Shown here: positions 52,889 to 60,905 of the stretch, piece by piece
How positions within the stretch are numbered: the stretch's first letter is position 1
How the letters are laid out: each line of letters starts with the position of its first letter
Assembly (NCBI RefSeq): GCF_005048155.1
Contig: NZ_SUMB01000007.1
Location: 248,001 to 312,000, forward strand
Reading direction: 5' to 3'
Length of the DNA stretch: 64,000 bases
Source of the DNA: Streptomyces piniterrae
GTDB taxonomy: Bacteria; Actinomycetota; Actinomycetes; Streptomycetales; Streptomycetaceae
Program-made: the position numbers and the translations under genes
The notes under the pieces: generated by a model
The model's input: the letters and a program-made list of their open reading frames with translations, nothing else
What the model was told of the DNA's origin: nothing
Databases searched by the model: none

Positions 52889-54073
52889 ATGGCTGAGGCT
52901 CAGAACATCCCGGCGGGTTCCACGACCACCGGCTCCATCGCGGTGGCCGCGGAGTCCACCGTCGCCACCCGGATGAGCGCCCCGCCGTCCTACGACGTGG
53001 CGGACTTCCCGGTGCCGCACGGCCGTGAGGAGGAGTGGCGCTTCACTCCCCTCGCGCGGCTGCGCGGCCTGCACGACGGCAGCGCCGTCGCGGGCGGTGC
53101 CGACCTGAAGATCGACATCACCGCACCCGAGGGCGTCACCCACGAACTCGTGGACCGCGAGGACCCGCGCGTCGGCAAGGCCGGCAAGCCCGTGGACCGC
53201 GTCGCCGCGCAGGCGTACAGCAACTTCGAGAAGGCGTCGGTCGTCACGGTCCCCAAGGAGACCGTGCTCACCGAGCCGATCCGGATCACCGTGCACGGTG
53301 CGGGCGGCACCGCCTTCGGCCACCAGGTCGTCGAGCTCGGCGCGTTCGCCGAGGCGGTCGTCGTCATCGACCACACCGGTGACGCGCTGCTCGCCGCCAA
53401 CGTCGACTACCTGCTGGGCGACGGCGCCAAGCTGACCGTCGTCTCCGTCCAGGACTGGGACGACAACGCCGTCCACGTCGGCCAGCACAACGCCCTCGTC
53501 GGCCGGGACGCCACGTTCAAGTCCGTGGTCGTCACCTTCGGCGGCGACCTGGTCCGGCTCCACCCGCGGGTCACCTACGCGGGCCCCGGCGGCGAGGCCG
53601 AGCTCTACGGCCTGTACTTCACCGAGCAGGGCCAGCACCAGGAGCACCGCCTGTTCGTCGACCACGAGGCGACCAACTGCCGCTCCAACGTCGTCTACAA
53701 GGGCGCGCTCCAGGGCCAGGACGCCCACGCGGTCTGGATCGGCGACGTCCTGATCCAGGCGTCCGCCACCGGCACCGACACCTACGAGCTCAACCGCAAC
53801 CTCGTCCTCACCGACGGCGCGCGGGTCGATTCCGTTCCGAACCTCGAGATCGAAACCGGCGAGATCGTCGGCGCCGGGCACGCCTCGGCGACCGGCCGGT
53901 TCGACGACGAGCAGCTGTTCTACCTGATGGCCCGCGGCATCCCGGCCGATGAGGCCCGCCGTCTGGTCGTCCGCGGCTTCTTCGCCGAGCTGGTCCAGCA
54001 GATCGGTCTCCCGGACGTCGAAGAGCGTCTGATGAGCAAGATCGAGGCCGAGCTGGAAGCGTCCGCGGCATGA
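52889..54073 (+). CDS. sufD: Fe-S cluster assembly protein SufD (394 aa)
   Basis: SufD is the SufB paralogue that completes the SufBC2D complex. The N-terminal DVADFPVPHGREEEWRFTPL motif and the beta-helix with YLLGDGAKLTVVSVQDWDDN, HRLFVDHEATNCRSNVVYKG and the C-terminal MARGIPADEARRLVVRGFFAE are typical. ATG 52889 is used since homologues begin MAEAQ; the ribosome site is weak, and a TTG at 52862 is an alternative. The stop overlaps the ferredoxin gene by 4 bp. Confidence 0.95.
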   Translation: MAEAQNIPAGSTTTGSIAVAAESTVATRMSAPPSYDVADFPVPHGREEEWRFTPLARLRGLHDGSAVAGGADLKIDITAPEGVTHELVDREDPRVGKAGKPVDRVAAQAYSNFEKASVVTVPKETVLTEPIRITVHGAGGTAFGHQVVELGAFAEAVVVIDHTGDALLAANVDYLLGDGAKLTVVSVQDWDDNAVHVGQHNALVGRDATFKSVVVTFGGDLVRLHPRVTYAGPGGEAELYGLYFTEQGQHQEHRLFVDHEATNCRSNVVYKGALQGQDAHAVWIGDVLIQASATGTDTYELNRNLVLTDGARVDSVPNLEIETGEIVGAGHASATGRFDDEQLFYLMARGIPADEARRLVVRGFFAELVQQIGLPDVEERLMSKIEAELEASAA

Positions 54074-54399
54074 CGTACGTACGCGTAGCGGCGCTCGGCG
54101 AGCTGGCGGAGGACACCCCCAAGAGGGTGGAAATCGACGGCACGCCGGTCTCCCTCGTCCGCACCGAGGGAGAGGTGTTCGCGATCAACGACATCTGCTC
54201 GCATGCGAATGTCTCCCTCTCTGAGGGCGAGGTCGAGGACTGCTCGATCGAGTGCTGGCTGCACGGCTCGAGTTTCGACCTGCGTACCGGTAAGCCGTCC
54301 GGTCTTCCCGCGACGCGCCCCGTCCCCGTATACCCCGTCAAGATCGAAGGAGAGGGCCCAGACGCATCTGTGCTCGTCTCCGTCACCCAGGAGTCCTGA
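54070..54399 (+). CDS. Rieske-type [2Fe-2S] ferredoxin of the suf operon (109 aa)
   Basis: The cluster ligands are in ICSHANVSLSEG (CxH) and IECWLHGSSFDLRTG (CxxH), giving a small NirD/BphF-type Rieske fold without signal peptide, so it is cytoplasmic. It overlaps sufD by 4 bp and ends 7 bp before sufC. This gene order is standard in actinobacterial suf operons; the protein probably provides electrons during cluster assembly, although direct evidence is thin. Often annotated as a dioxygenase ferredoxin subunit, which the context does not support. Confidence 0.93.
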   Translation: MTYVRVAALGELAEDTPKRVEIDGTPVSLVRTEGEVFAINDICSHANVSLSEGEVEDCSIECWLHGSSFDLRTGKPSGLPATRPVPVYPVKIEGEGPDASVLVSVTQES

Positions 54400-54406
54400 G
54401 TTCCCC

Positions 54407-55171
54407 ATGGCAACGCTTGAGATCCACGACCTGCACGTCTCCGTCGACGCCGAGAACGGCCCGCGGGAGATCCTGAAGGGCGTCGACCTGACCGTGAAGC
54501 AGGGCGAGACGCACGCCATCATGGGCCCCAACGGCTCCGGCAAGTCGACCCTCGCCTACTCCCTGGCCGGTCACCCCAAGTACACCGTCACCGGCGGCAC
54601 CGTCACCCTCGACGGCGAGGACGTCCTGGAGATGTCCGTCGACGAGCGCGCGCGGGCCGGCGTCTTCCTCGCCATGCAGTACCCGGTCGAGGTGCCCGGT
54701 GTCTCCGTCTCCAACTTCCTGCGCACCTCCGCCACCGCGATCCGCGGCGAGGCCCCCAAGCTGCGGCTGTGGGTCAAGGAGGTCAAGGAGGCCATGGAGC
54801 GCCTTCACATGGACCCCGAGTTCGCCGAGCGCAACGTCAACGAGGGCTTCTCCGGCGGTGAGAAGAAGCGCCACGAGATCCTCCAGCTGGAGCTGCTCAA
54901 GCCGGCCATCGCGATCCTCGACGAGACCGACTCCGGCCTCGACGTCGACGCGCTGCGCACCGTCTCCGAGGGCGTCAACCGCGTCCGCGAGACCGGCCAG
55001 GTCGGCACCCTGCTGATCACCCACTACACGCGCATCCTGCGCTACATCAAGCCCGACCACGTCCACGTGTTCGCGAACGGCCGGATCGCCGAGTCCGGTG
55101 GCGCCGAGCTCGCCGACAAGCTGGAGGCCGAGGGCTACGAGGCTTACACGAAGGGTGGCGCAACCGCGTGA
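54407..55171 (+). CDS. sufC: Fe-S assembly ATPase SufC (254 aa)
   Basis: SufC is a cytoplasmic ABC-type ATPase that drives conformational change in SufB-SufD. Walker A GPNGSGKSTLAYSL, Q-loop MQYPVEVPGVSVSNFL, signature FSGGEKKRHEILQ, Walker B IAILDETDSGLDVDAL and the H-loop ITHYTRIL are complete. ATG 54407 lies 7 bp after the ferredoxin gene with AGGAG upstream, and the stop overlaps sufS by 4 bp. Confidence 0.97.
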   Translation: MATLEIHDLHVSVDAENGPREILKGVDLTVKQGETHAIMGPNGSGKSTLAYSLAGHPKYTVTGGTVTLDGEDVLEMSVDERARAGVFLAMQYPVEVPGVSVSNFLRTSATAIRGEAPKLRLWVKEVKEAMERLHMDPEFAERNVNEGFSGGEKKRHEILQLELLKPAIAILDETDSGLDVDALRTVSEGVNRVRETGQVGTLLITHYTRILRYIKPDHVHVFANGRIAESGGAELADKLEAEGYEAYTKGGATA

Positions 55172-56424
55172 CACAGCTGCCGGGCCTTCTTGACACAGAG
55201 GCGATCCGCAAGGACTTCCCCCTTCTGGATCGTGTGGTCCACGACGGGAAGAAGATCGTGTATCTGGACAACGCGGCGACTTCGCAGAAGCCGCGCCAGG
55301 TCCTCGATGCGCTGAACGCCTACTACGAGCGCTACAACGCCAACGTCCACCGCGGCGTGCATGTGCTCGCCGAGGAGGCCACGGCGCTGTACGAAGGTGC
55401 CCGCGACAAGGTCGCCGCCTTCATCAACGCGCCGAGCCGCGACGAGGTGATCTTCACCAAGAACGCCTCCGAGTCGCTCAACCTCGTGGCCAACATGCTG
55501 GGCTGGGCCGATGAGCCCTACCGGGTGGACCGCGAGACCGAGATCGTCATCTCGGAGATGGAGCACCACTCCAACATCGTTCCGTGGCAGCTGCTGTCGC
55601 AGCGCACCGGCGCGAAGCTGAAGTGGTTCGGGCTGACCGACGACGGTCGGCTCGACCTCTCCAACATCGACGAGATCATCACCGAGAAGACCAAGATCGT
55701 CTCGTTCACGCTGGTCTCCAACCTGCTGGGCACCGTCAACCCGGTCGAGACGATCATCCGGCGCGCGCAGGAAGTCGGCGCGCTGGTCTGCATCGACGCC
55801 TCGCAGGCCGCCCCGCACATGGTGCTCGACGTGCAGGCGCTGCAGGCCGACTTCGTGGCCTTCACCGGCCACAAGATGTGCGGCCCGACCGGTATCGGTG
55901 TGCTGTGGGGCCGTCAGGAGCTGCTGGAGGACCTGCCTCCGTTCCTCGGCGGCGGCGAAATGATCGAGACGGTGTCCATGCACTCCTCGACCTACGCGCC
56001 CGCGCCGCACAAGTTCGAGGCCGGTACGCCCCCGATCGCCCAGGCCGTCGGCCTCGGCGCGGCCGTGGACTACCTCTCCTCGATCGGCATGGAGAACATC
56101 GCCGCGCATGAGCACGCGATCACCGAGTACGCCGTGCAGCGGCTGCTGGAGGTCCCTGACCTGCGCATCATCGGGCCGAGCACGGCCGAGGACCGCGGCG
56201 CGACGATCTCCTTCACACTCGGGGACATCCACCCGCACGACGTCGGCCAGGTGCTGGACGAGCAGGGCATCGCGGTCCGGGTGGGTCACCACTGCGCGCG
56301 GCCGGTCTGCCTGCGCTACGGAATTCCTGCGACCACGCGGGCGTCGTTCTATCTGTACTCCACGCCCGGCGAGGTCGACGCCCTGGTCGAGGGCCTGGAG
56401 CACGTCCGCAACTTTTTCGGTTAA
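55168..56424 (+). CDS. sufS: Cysteine desulfurase SufS (418 aa)
   Basis: SufS is a PLP enzyme of the group II NifS type that takes sulfur from cysteine as a persulfide. The PLP lysine is Lys236 in FTGHKMCGPTG, the persulfide cysteine is Cys376 in HHCARPVC, and the substrate segment HRGVHVLAEEAT and MEHHSNIVPWQ are family typical. GTG 55168 overlaps sufC by 4 bp. sufU, its zinc-dependent sulfur acceptor, follows after 46 bp. Confidence 0.97.
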   Translation: MTQLPGLLDTEAIRKDFPLLDRVVHDGKKIVYLDNAATSQKPRQVLDALNAYYERYNANVHRGVHVLAEEATALYEGARDKVAAFINAPSRDEVIFTKNASESLNLVANMLGWADEPYRVDRETEIVISEMEHHSNIVPWQLLSQRTGAKLKWFGLTDDGRLDLSNIDEIITEKTKIVSFTLVSNLLGTVNPVETIIRRAQEVGALVCIDASQAAPHMVLDVQALQADFVAFTGHKMCGPTGIGVLWGRQELLEDLPPFLGGGEMIETVSMHSSTYAPAPHKFEAGTPPIAQAVGLGAAVDYLSSIGMENIAAHEHAITEYAVQRLLEVPDLRIIGPSTAEDRGATISFTLGDIHPHDVGQVLDEQGIAVRVGHHCARPVCLRYGIPATTRASFYLYSTPGEVDALVEGLEHVRNFFG

Positions 56425-56470
56425 GCAAGCACAGCGGATGAGCCTGCGACGGATAGGGACTGACTGAGCC

Positions 56471-56929
56471 GTGAAGCTGGATTCCATGTACCAGGAAGTC
56501 ATCCTGGACCACTACAAGCACCCCCATGGGCGCGGTCTTCGGGACGGCGACGCCGAAGTGCACCATGTCAACCCCACCTGCGGCGACGAGATCACGCTGC
56601 GCGTGCGGCTCGACGGCGCGACGATTGAGGATGTGTCCTACGAGGGCCAGGGCTGCTCCATCAGCCAGGCCAGCGCGTCGGTGCTCAACGACCTCCTGGT
56701 CGGCAAGCAGCTCGGCGAGGCGCAGAAGATCCAGGAGACGTTTCTGGAACTGATGCAGTCGAAGGGCAAGGTGGAGCCCGACGACGCGATGGAGGAGGTG
56801 CTGGAGGACGCGGTCGCGTTCGCCGGTGTCTCGAAGTACCCGGCGCGTGTGAAGTGCGCCCTGCTCAGCTGGATGGCCTGGAAGGACGCCACGGCCAAGG
56901 CCCTCTCCGAGGAGGCGAAGACCGCATGA
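56471..56929 (+). CDS. sufU: Zinc-dependent sulfurtransferase SufU (152 aa)
   Basis: SufU accepts sulfur from SufS by zinc-ligand swapping. The zinc residues are Cys in NPTCGDE with its aspartate, GCSISQASAS and VKCALLSW. The insertion KIQETFLELMQSKGKVEPDD between them separates SufU from scaffold-type IscU. GTG 56471 starts the conserved KLDSMYQEVILDHYK-HP region. The stop overlaps sufT by 4 bp. Confidence 0.96.
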   Translation: MKLDSMYQEVILDHYKHPHGRGLRDGDAEVHHVNPTCGDEITLRVRLDGATIEDVSYEGQGCSISQASASVLNDLLVGKQLGEAQKIQETFLELMQSKGKVEPDDAMEEVLEDAVAFAGVSKYPARVKCALLSWMAWKDATAKALSEEAKTA

Positions 56930-57261
56930 CCGACAGCCCGACCACCACCAAGCCGGCCACCGAGGAAGAGGTCCGCGAGGCGCTGTACGACGTCGTCGAC
57001 CCCGAGCTGGGCATCGACGTCGTCAATCTGGGCCTGATCTACGGCATCCACATCGATGACGCCAACATCGCGACCATCGACATGACGCTGACCTCCGCGG
57101 CCTGTCCGCTGACCGACGTCATCGAGGACCAGGCCAAGTCCGCCACGGACGGCATCGTCAGCGAGCTGAAGATCAACTGGGTCTGGATGCCGCCGTGGGG
57201 CCCGGACAAGATCACCGACGACGGCCGCGAGCAGCTGCGGGCGCTGGGCTTCAACGTCTGA
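56926..57261 (+). CDS. sufT: SufT-like DUF59/MIP18 Fe-S maturation protein (111 aa)
   Basis: The small alpha/beta domain reads DVVDPELGIDVVNLGLIYGI, then TLTSAACPLTDVIEDQ with the conserved cysteine, and VWMPPWGPDKITDDGRE. DUF59 proteins help deliver clusters to target enzymes in bacteria and eukaryotes. ATG 56926 overlaps sufU by 4 bp, and the gene ends the suf operon. The hairpin at 57311-57356 follows. Confidence 0.94.
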   Translation: MTDSPTTTKPATEEEVREALYDVVDPELGIDVVNLGLIYGIHIDDANIATIDMTLTSAACPLTDVIEDQAKSATDGIVSELKINWVWMPPWGPDKITDDGREQLRALGFNV

Positions 57262-57310
57262 TCCCCGCCTCCGGGCACACGCGACACGCGTGAGCCGTTC
57301 CGACTTACCC

Positions 57311-57356
57311 CGATACGGCCATGCTTGCCAGCACACTGGCGGGCATGGCCGTATCG
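57311..57356 (+). terminator. 21-bp hairpin after suf overlapping the start of the VOC gene
   Basis: Arms 57311-57331 and 57336-57356 pair over 21 positions (19 Watson-Crick, two G-U) with loop CACA. Both candidate starts of the next gene, ATG 57321 and ATG 57345, are inside the stem. Confidence 0.85.
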
Positions 57357-57710
57357 CTGTATCAGATCGCCGTCGACGCCCACGACCTCAAGGGCCAGGC
57401 CGCCTTCTGGGCCCGCGTGCTGGGCTGGCGCGTCCTGTACGAGGCCCTCGACGAGGTCGTCATCGGCGCCGACGAGCAGGCCCTCCCGGGCATCGTCTTC
57501 CTCCCCGTGCCCGAGGTGAAGTCCCGCAAGAACCGCCTGCACCTGGACCTGACCCCGGACGACCAGGCCGCGGAGGTCGAACGGCTCCTGGCGCTGGGCG
57601 CCCGCCGGGTGGATGTCGGACAGGGCGACGACGTGTCGTGGGTGGTCCTCGCCGACCCGGAGGGGAACGAATTCTGTGTGCTGACGCCCAAGCGGTCGCT
57701 GGTGGACTAG
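57345..57710 (+). CDS. VOC / glyoxalase-like superfamily protein (121 aa)
   Basis: A single-domain vicinal-oxygen-chelate fold is suggested by VSLYQIAVDAHDLKGQAAFW at the start, LHLDLTPDDQAAEVERLLALGA in the middle and the terminal VVLADPEGNEFCVLTP. Potential metal ligands are His in the LHLDL strand and Glu in GNEFC. Function is unknown; relatives include glyoxalases and antibiotic resistance proteins. ATG 57345 or ATG 57321 may be used. Both fall inside a strong hairpin, so translation is probably limited by structure or starts on a shorter transcript. Confidence 0.8.
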   Translation: MAVSLYQIAVDAHDLKGQAAFWARVLGWRVLYEALDEVVIGADEQALPGIVFLPVPEVKSRKNRLHLDLTPDDQAAEVERLLALGARRVDVGQGDDVSWVVLADPEGNEFCVLTPKRSLVD

Positions 57711-57723
57711 CGGTACGAGGCAG

Positions 57724-57762
57724 GTTGTGTACGCCCGTACACAACACTATGTACACTCGTAC
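57724..57762. promoter_or_regulatory. Double TetR-type operator of the SMR pump operon
   Basis: GTTGTGTACG-CC-CGTACACAAC (57724-57745) is a perfect 22-bp palindrome. A second, shorter one, GTAC-ACTC-GTAC (57751-57762), contains the likely -10 hexamer TACACT, 7 nt before the pump ATG. Binding would block the promoter directly. Confidence 0.85.
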
Positions 57763-57764
57763 GC

Positions 57765-58085
57765 ATGGCCTATGTGACGCTGGCAGCCGCGATACTCTCC
57801 GAGATCCTCGCGACCACCTCGATGAAGTACAGCGACGGCTTCAGCAGACTGTGGCCTTCGCTGGCCACCGCGGCCGGGTACCTGATCGCCTTTGTGCTGC
57901 TCGCGCAGACGCTCAAGTCGATGAGTGTGGGGACCGCGTACGCGATCTGGTCCGGGGCCGGGACCGCGGTGATCGCGGCGATCGGGATGGTGTTCCTGGG
58001 GGAGAGCGCGAGCCTGGCGAAGATCCTCGGGGTGCTGCTCGTCATCGCCGGGGTCGTGGTGCTGAATCTGGACGGGGCGCACTGA
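57765..58085 (+). CDS. SMR-family multidrug efflux protein (106 aa)
   Basis: Four membrane helices, the conserved membrane glutamate in ILSEILATTSMKYS (Glu13), the GTAYAIWSGAG turn and length are those of EmrE-type small multidrug resistance pumps that exchange cationic drugs for protons. It works as a dimer in the cell membrane. ATG 57765 has no ribosome site and TACACT 7 nt upstream, so the mRNA is likely leaderless. The TetR regulator gene starts within its stop codon (TGATG). Confidence 0.93.
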   Translation: MAYVTLAAAILSEILATTSMKYSDGFSRLWPSLATAAGYLIAFVLLAQTLKSMSVGTAYAIWSGAGTAVIAAIGMVFLGESASLAKILGVLLVIAGVVVLNLDGAH

Positions 58086-58639
58086 TGGCGCGGCGCCATG
58101 ACCCCGAGCGGCGGCAGCGGATCATCGACGCGGCGATCGCGGTGGTCGGTGAGCGGGGGATCGCCGGGCTCAGTCACCGTTCGGTCGCCGCGGCGGCGGA
58201 TGTGCCGCTGGGGTCGACGACCTACCACTTCGCGACCCTCGACGAGCTGCTGGTCGCCGCGTTGCGGCAGACCAACGGAGCCTTTCTGGACGATTTCGCA
58301 CGGTGGGTGGACGCCATCGACCCGGCCGTACCGCTCGCCGACGAGGTGATCCGGCTCGTCGAGGAGACCCTGGCCGGCGACCGGGAGCGGGTGCGGCTGG
58401 AGTACGAGTTGTATCTGGCGGCGCTGCGGCGGGAAGCGGTGCGGCCGATCGCGGCGGAGTGCCTGGACGAGATGGTGCGGCTGCTGGGACGGAAGATCGG
58501 GGATCCGACGACCGCGCGGGCCGTGGTGGCGTTCGTCGACGGGCTCATGCTTCAGCTTTTGCTGACCGGGCAGGCCTTCGCACCCGAGGCGGTACGGGCG
58601 GCGGGGGCCGGCTGGCCGGTGGCCGAGACCGGTCGTTGA
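58085..58639 (+). CDS. TetR-family repressor of the SMR pump (184 aa)
   Basis: The helix-turn-helix occupies residues 8-52 (ERRQRIIDAAIAVVGERGIA, then RSVAAAADVPLGSTTYHFA). The C-terminal domain (residues 60-184) is a helical ligand domain in the TetR_C group. The gene overlaps the pump gene by one base, so the pair is co-translated and a 22-bp palindrome at its promoter predicts autorepression relieved by pump substrates. Size is normal and no extension is present. Confidence 0.93.
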   Translation: MARRHDPERRQRIIDAAIAVVGERGIAGLSHRSVAAAADVPLGSTTYHFATLDELLVAALRQTNGAFLDDFARWVDAIDPAVPLADEVIRLVEETLAGDRERVRLEYELYLAALRREAVRPIAAECLDEMVRLLGRKIGDPTTARAVVAFVDGLMLQLLLTGQAFAPEAVRAAGAGWPVAETGR

Positions 58640-58682
58640 GACCGGTTCGCATCGGCGGGCACCCTCCGGTTAGGTTTCCAGC

Positions 58683-59687
58683 ATGACCGATGCTGCTTCT
58701 TCCACCCGTACTACCGGCGCCGTCGCCGCCGGGCTCGCCACCGTCACCCCGGACGGCACCGTTCTTGACACCTGGTACCCCAAGCCCGAGCTGGTCACCG
58801 CGACCGACGAAGGCACCGGCCCGGCCGGCACCGAGCGCCTCGACGACGAGCGCGCCACCGAACTGCTCGGCGCCGCCGCGATCAAGGCGATCGGTCTCGA
58901 CCCGGTCCGTGACGTCGAGGTCGTGGCCGTCCGTACGGTCATCGCCTCGCTGGACGACAAGCCGCTGGACGCGCACGACGCCTATCTGCGTCTGCACCTG
59001 CTCAGCCACCGGCTGGTCAAGCCGCACGGGCAGAACCTGGAAGGCGTCTTCGGGCTGCTGTCGAACGTCGCCTGGACCTCGCTCGGCCCGGTGGCCGTCG
59101 ACCAGTTGGAGAAGGTGCGGCTGAACGCCCGCGCCGACGGCCAGCACCTCCAGGTCACCAGCGTCGACAAGTTCCCGCGGATGACCGACTATGTCGCGCC
59201 CAGCGGCGTGCGGATCGCGGACGCCGACCGGGTGCGGCTGGGCGCTCACCTCGCCGCCGGCACCACCGTCATGCACGAGGGCTTCGTCAACTTCAACGCC
59301 GGCACGCTGGGCACCTCCATGATCGAGGGCCGGATCAGCGCGGGCGTCGTCATCGGCAACGGCAGCGACATCGGCGGCGGCGCCTCCACCATGGGCACCC
59401 TGTCGGGCGGCGGCAAGCAGATCATCTCCATCGGCGAGCGCTGCCTGGTCGGCGCCGAGGCGGGCGTCGGCATCGCCCTCGGCGACGAGTGCGTGGTGGA
59501 AGCCGGTCTGTACGTGACCGCGGGTACCCGGGTCACCATGCCCGACGGCCAGATCGTCAAGGCCCTGGAGCTCTCCGGCGGCGACAACATCCTCTTCCGC
59601 CGCAACTCGACCACCGGCGTCGTCGAGGCCCGGCCGAACAAGGCGGTCTGGGGCGGTCTCAACGAGATTCTGCACAGCCACAACTGA
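58683..59687 (+). CDS. dapD: Tetrahydrodipicolinate N-succinyltransferase (334 aa)
   Basis: DapD adds succinyl from succinyl-CoA to tetrahydrodipicolinate in the lysine/diaminopimelate pathway. The C-terminal half shows left-handed beta-helix hexads (EGFVNFNAGTLGTSMIEGRI, GNGSDIGGGASTMGTLSGGG and ERCLVGAEAGVGIALGDECVV). The long N-terminal domain marks the actinobacterial class. ATG 58683 has TAGGTT 6 nt upstream and no ribosome site, so a leaderless mRNA is likely. A dapA paralogue occurs 3 kb downstream but is not in an operon with it. Confidence 0.95.
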   Translation: MTDAASSTRTTGAVAAGLATVTPDGTVLDTWYPKPELVTATDEGTGPAGTERLDDERATELLGAAAIKAIGLDPVRDVEVVAVRTVIASLDDKPLDAHDAYLRLHLLSHRLVKPHGQNLEGVFGLLSNVAWTSLGPVAVDQLEKVRLNARADGQHLQVTSVDKFPRMTDYVAPSGVRIADADRVRLGAHLAAGTTVMHEGFVNFNAGTLGTSMIEGRISAGVVIGNGSDIGGGASTMGTLSGGGKQIISIGERCLVGAEAGVGIALGDECVVEAGLYVTAGTRVTMPDGQIVKALELSGGDNILFRRNSTTGVVEARPNKAVWGGLNEILHSHN

Positions 59688-59715
59688 GTGGTCGTGGCTG
59701 AACAGCCAGCACGGT

Positions 59716-59757
59716 GAGCGCCCTTTTCGGTCCGGTGGCGGGCCGGGGAGGGCGCTC
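59716..59757 (+). terminator. Hairpin after dapD
   Basis: GAGCGCCCT (59716-59724) pairs with AGGGCGCTC (59749-59757) over 9 bp; the 24-base loop can form an inner GGTCCGG-type stem. It starts 29 bp after the dapD stop. Confidence 0.55.
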
Positions 59758-59939
59758 TGCCGTTGTTCCGGAAGCTCGCGGGCGGCTCAGGGTTTCATGC
59801 CTTCCCCCTTCCTGTGCGCGGGCGTGGGACGGGGTGTGCACCGGGCGTGGCAGCGCTGGCCTGGATGCGCTGGTGTCAAGCGGTCGCGGCTGGGCCACCA
59901 TGGCGAGGTCGAAGTCCAACGGCCGTACCGGGAGGCGTC

Positions 59940-60152
59940 ATGAAGCTGGGCAAACCGCTCGCCGTCGGCATCGCGGAGGAGCGGGGACCTGGGGAGCGGG
60001 CAGACGGGGCACGGTCGGACGGGGCGCGGGATGCGGAGCGGGCGGGCGGCCGATCCCAGGGCGGCGGGCCGGAGGCGGTCGGGGCGTCGGCCGGCGCCGG
60101 GGGCCGGGCCGCCGGTGAGCGGTTCGTCGCAGTGGCCTCGGCCGGCCGATGA
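59940..60152 (+). CDS. Short unknown protein coupled to the cysteine-rich gene (70 aa)
   Basis: The frame starts MKLGKPLAVGIAEERGPGE and continues as a Gly/Ala/Arg/Glu-rich low-complexity chain to FVAVASAGR. No family is recognised. Support comes from a good ribosome site (GGGAGG, 5 nt before the ATG), high third-position GC, and an ATGA overlap with the next gene. The sequence could still be a translated leader rather than a folded protein. Confidence 0.5.
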   Translation: MKLGKPLAVGIAEERGPGERADGARSDGARDAERAGGRSQGGGPEAVGASAGAGGRAAGERFVAVASAGR

Positions 60153-60856
60153 GGCTGCGGCTGCCGCAGGAGCGTCCCGCCGAGCCGCCGCGCGGGTACA
60201 AGATCGCCCACCCGGTGCGCTCCCACGACGGGCGGCGGATCGGGTTCGCCGGGGTGTCGATCGGCGGCGCCGCCCCGTACGGCGTGGTGGACGAGGCGCG
60301 GTGCGTCTACGGGCGAAGGCATCGCAGCCCCGCGCTGCGCTGCGACTGCGGTTTCCACTGTTTGCACACGCTCACCGACGCCCTGGCCCTGACCTGCGCC
60401 GACGCCTACCGGCGGGCGGCGCTCCTGGAAGTCACGGTGCTCGGCGTGTACATCCGCTTCGAGCGCGGGATGCGCTATGCGCGGCAGCGGGTGCGGGTGG
60501 TGCGCGTCGGGCCGTGCTGCTGCGGGCTGCCGCCGGAGGTCTTCGTGGACGCGGGCTGGGGCCGGACCGGGTGGCGGGTGCTGACCGGGGCGTGTGCGGG
60601 CTGTGCGGCAGGGCGCGACATGGTGGGTTTCGCGGAGTTCGCCAGGCTCAGCGGCGGGCGGCTGCGGGTGCTCCCCGGCTACCTCCACACCGAAGGCGAA
60701 GGCGAAGGCGGGGCAGAGGTGGCGGGCCGGGCCGCCGGTCCGGCCGTACGCACGGTGGCCGAGATGGCCGCCGAGGCGTCCCTCATGCAGGCGCGGGTCG
60801 ACTGGCTGCAGGGGCGATTGGCGCGGCTGACCGGAGACGTAACGGATCCGCTGTAG
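60149..60856 (+). CDS. Cysteine-rich protein of unknown function, putative metal-binding (235 aa)
   Basis: No known family is recognised. Cysteines cluster in RCDCGFHCLHTL (65, 67, 71 with His70 and His73), CADAYRR (83), GPCCCGLP (123-125) and ACAGCAAG (149, 152), with an isolated Cys52; the spacing suggests one or two zinc or Fe-S sites. Other parts are VRSHDGRRIGFAGVSIGGAA and a C-terminal coiled segment (TVAEMAAEASLMQARVDWLQ). No signal peptide or membrane helix. It overlaps the preceding small frame by 4 bp. A DNA- or RNA-binding role is possible but not shown. Confidence 0.75.
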   Translation: MRLRLPQERPAEPPRGYKIAHPVRSHDGRRIGFAGVSIGGAAPYGVVDEARCVYGRRHRSPALRCDCGFHCLHTLTDALALTCADAYRRAALLEVTVLGVYIRFERGMRYARQRVRVVRVGPCCCGLPPEVFVDAGWGRTGWRVLTGACAGCAAGRDMVGFAEFARLSGGRLRVLPGYLHTEGEGEGGAEVAGRAAGPAVRTVAEMAAEASLMQARVDWLQGRLARLTGDVTDPL

Positions 60857-60905
60857 CTGGCATGCCCGTGTCACCAGGGCGCCGGTACGCCATTAGGCTT
60901 GGCCC

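Noticed and set aside
54070..54399. Annotation of the suf ferredoxin as a phenylpropionate dioxygenase subunit
   Set aside because: No dioxygenase genes are near and the gene overlaps sufD; a role in Fe-S assembly is better supported by context.
59714..60118. Overlapping Arg/Gly-rich frames after dapD as genes
   Set aside because: They lack ribosome sites and cross the dapD terminator; only the frame starting at 59940 has a site and coupling.
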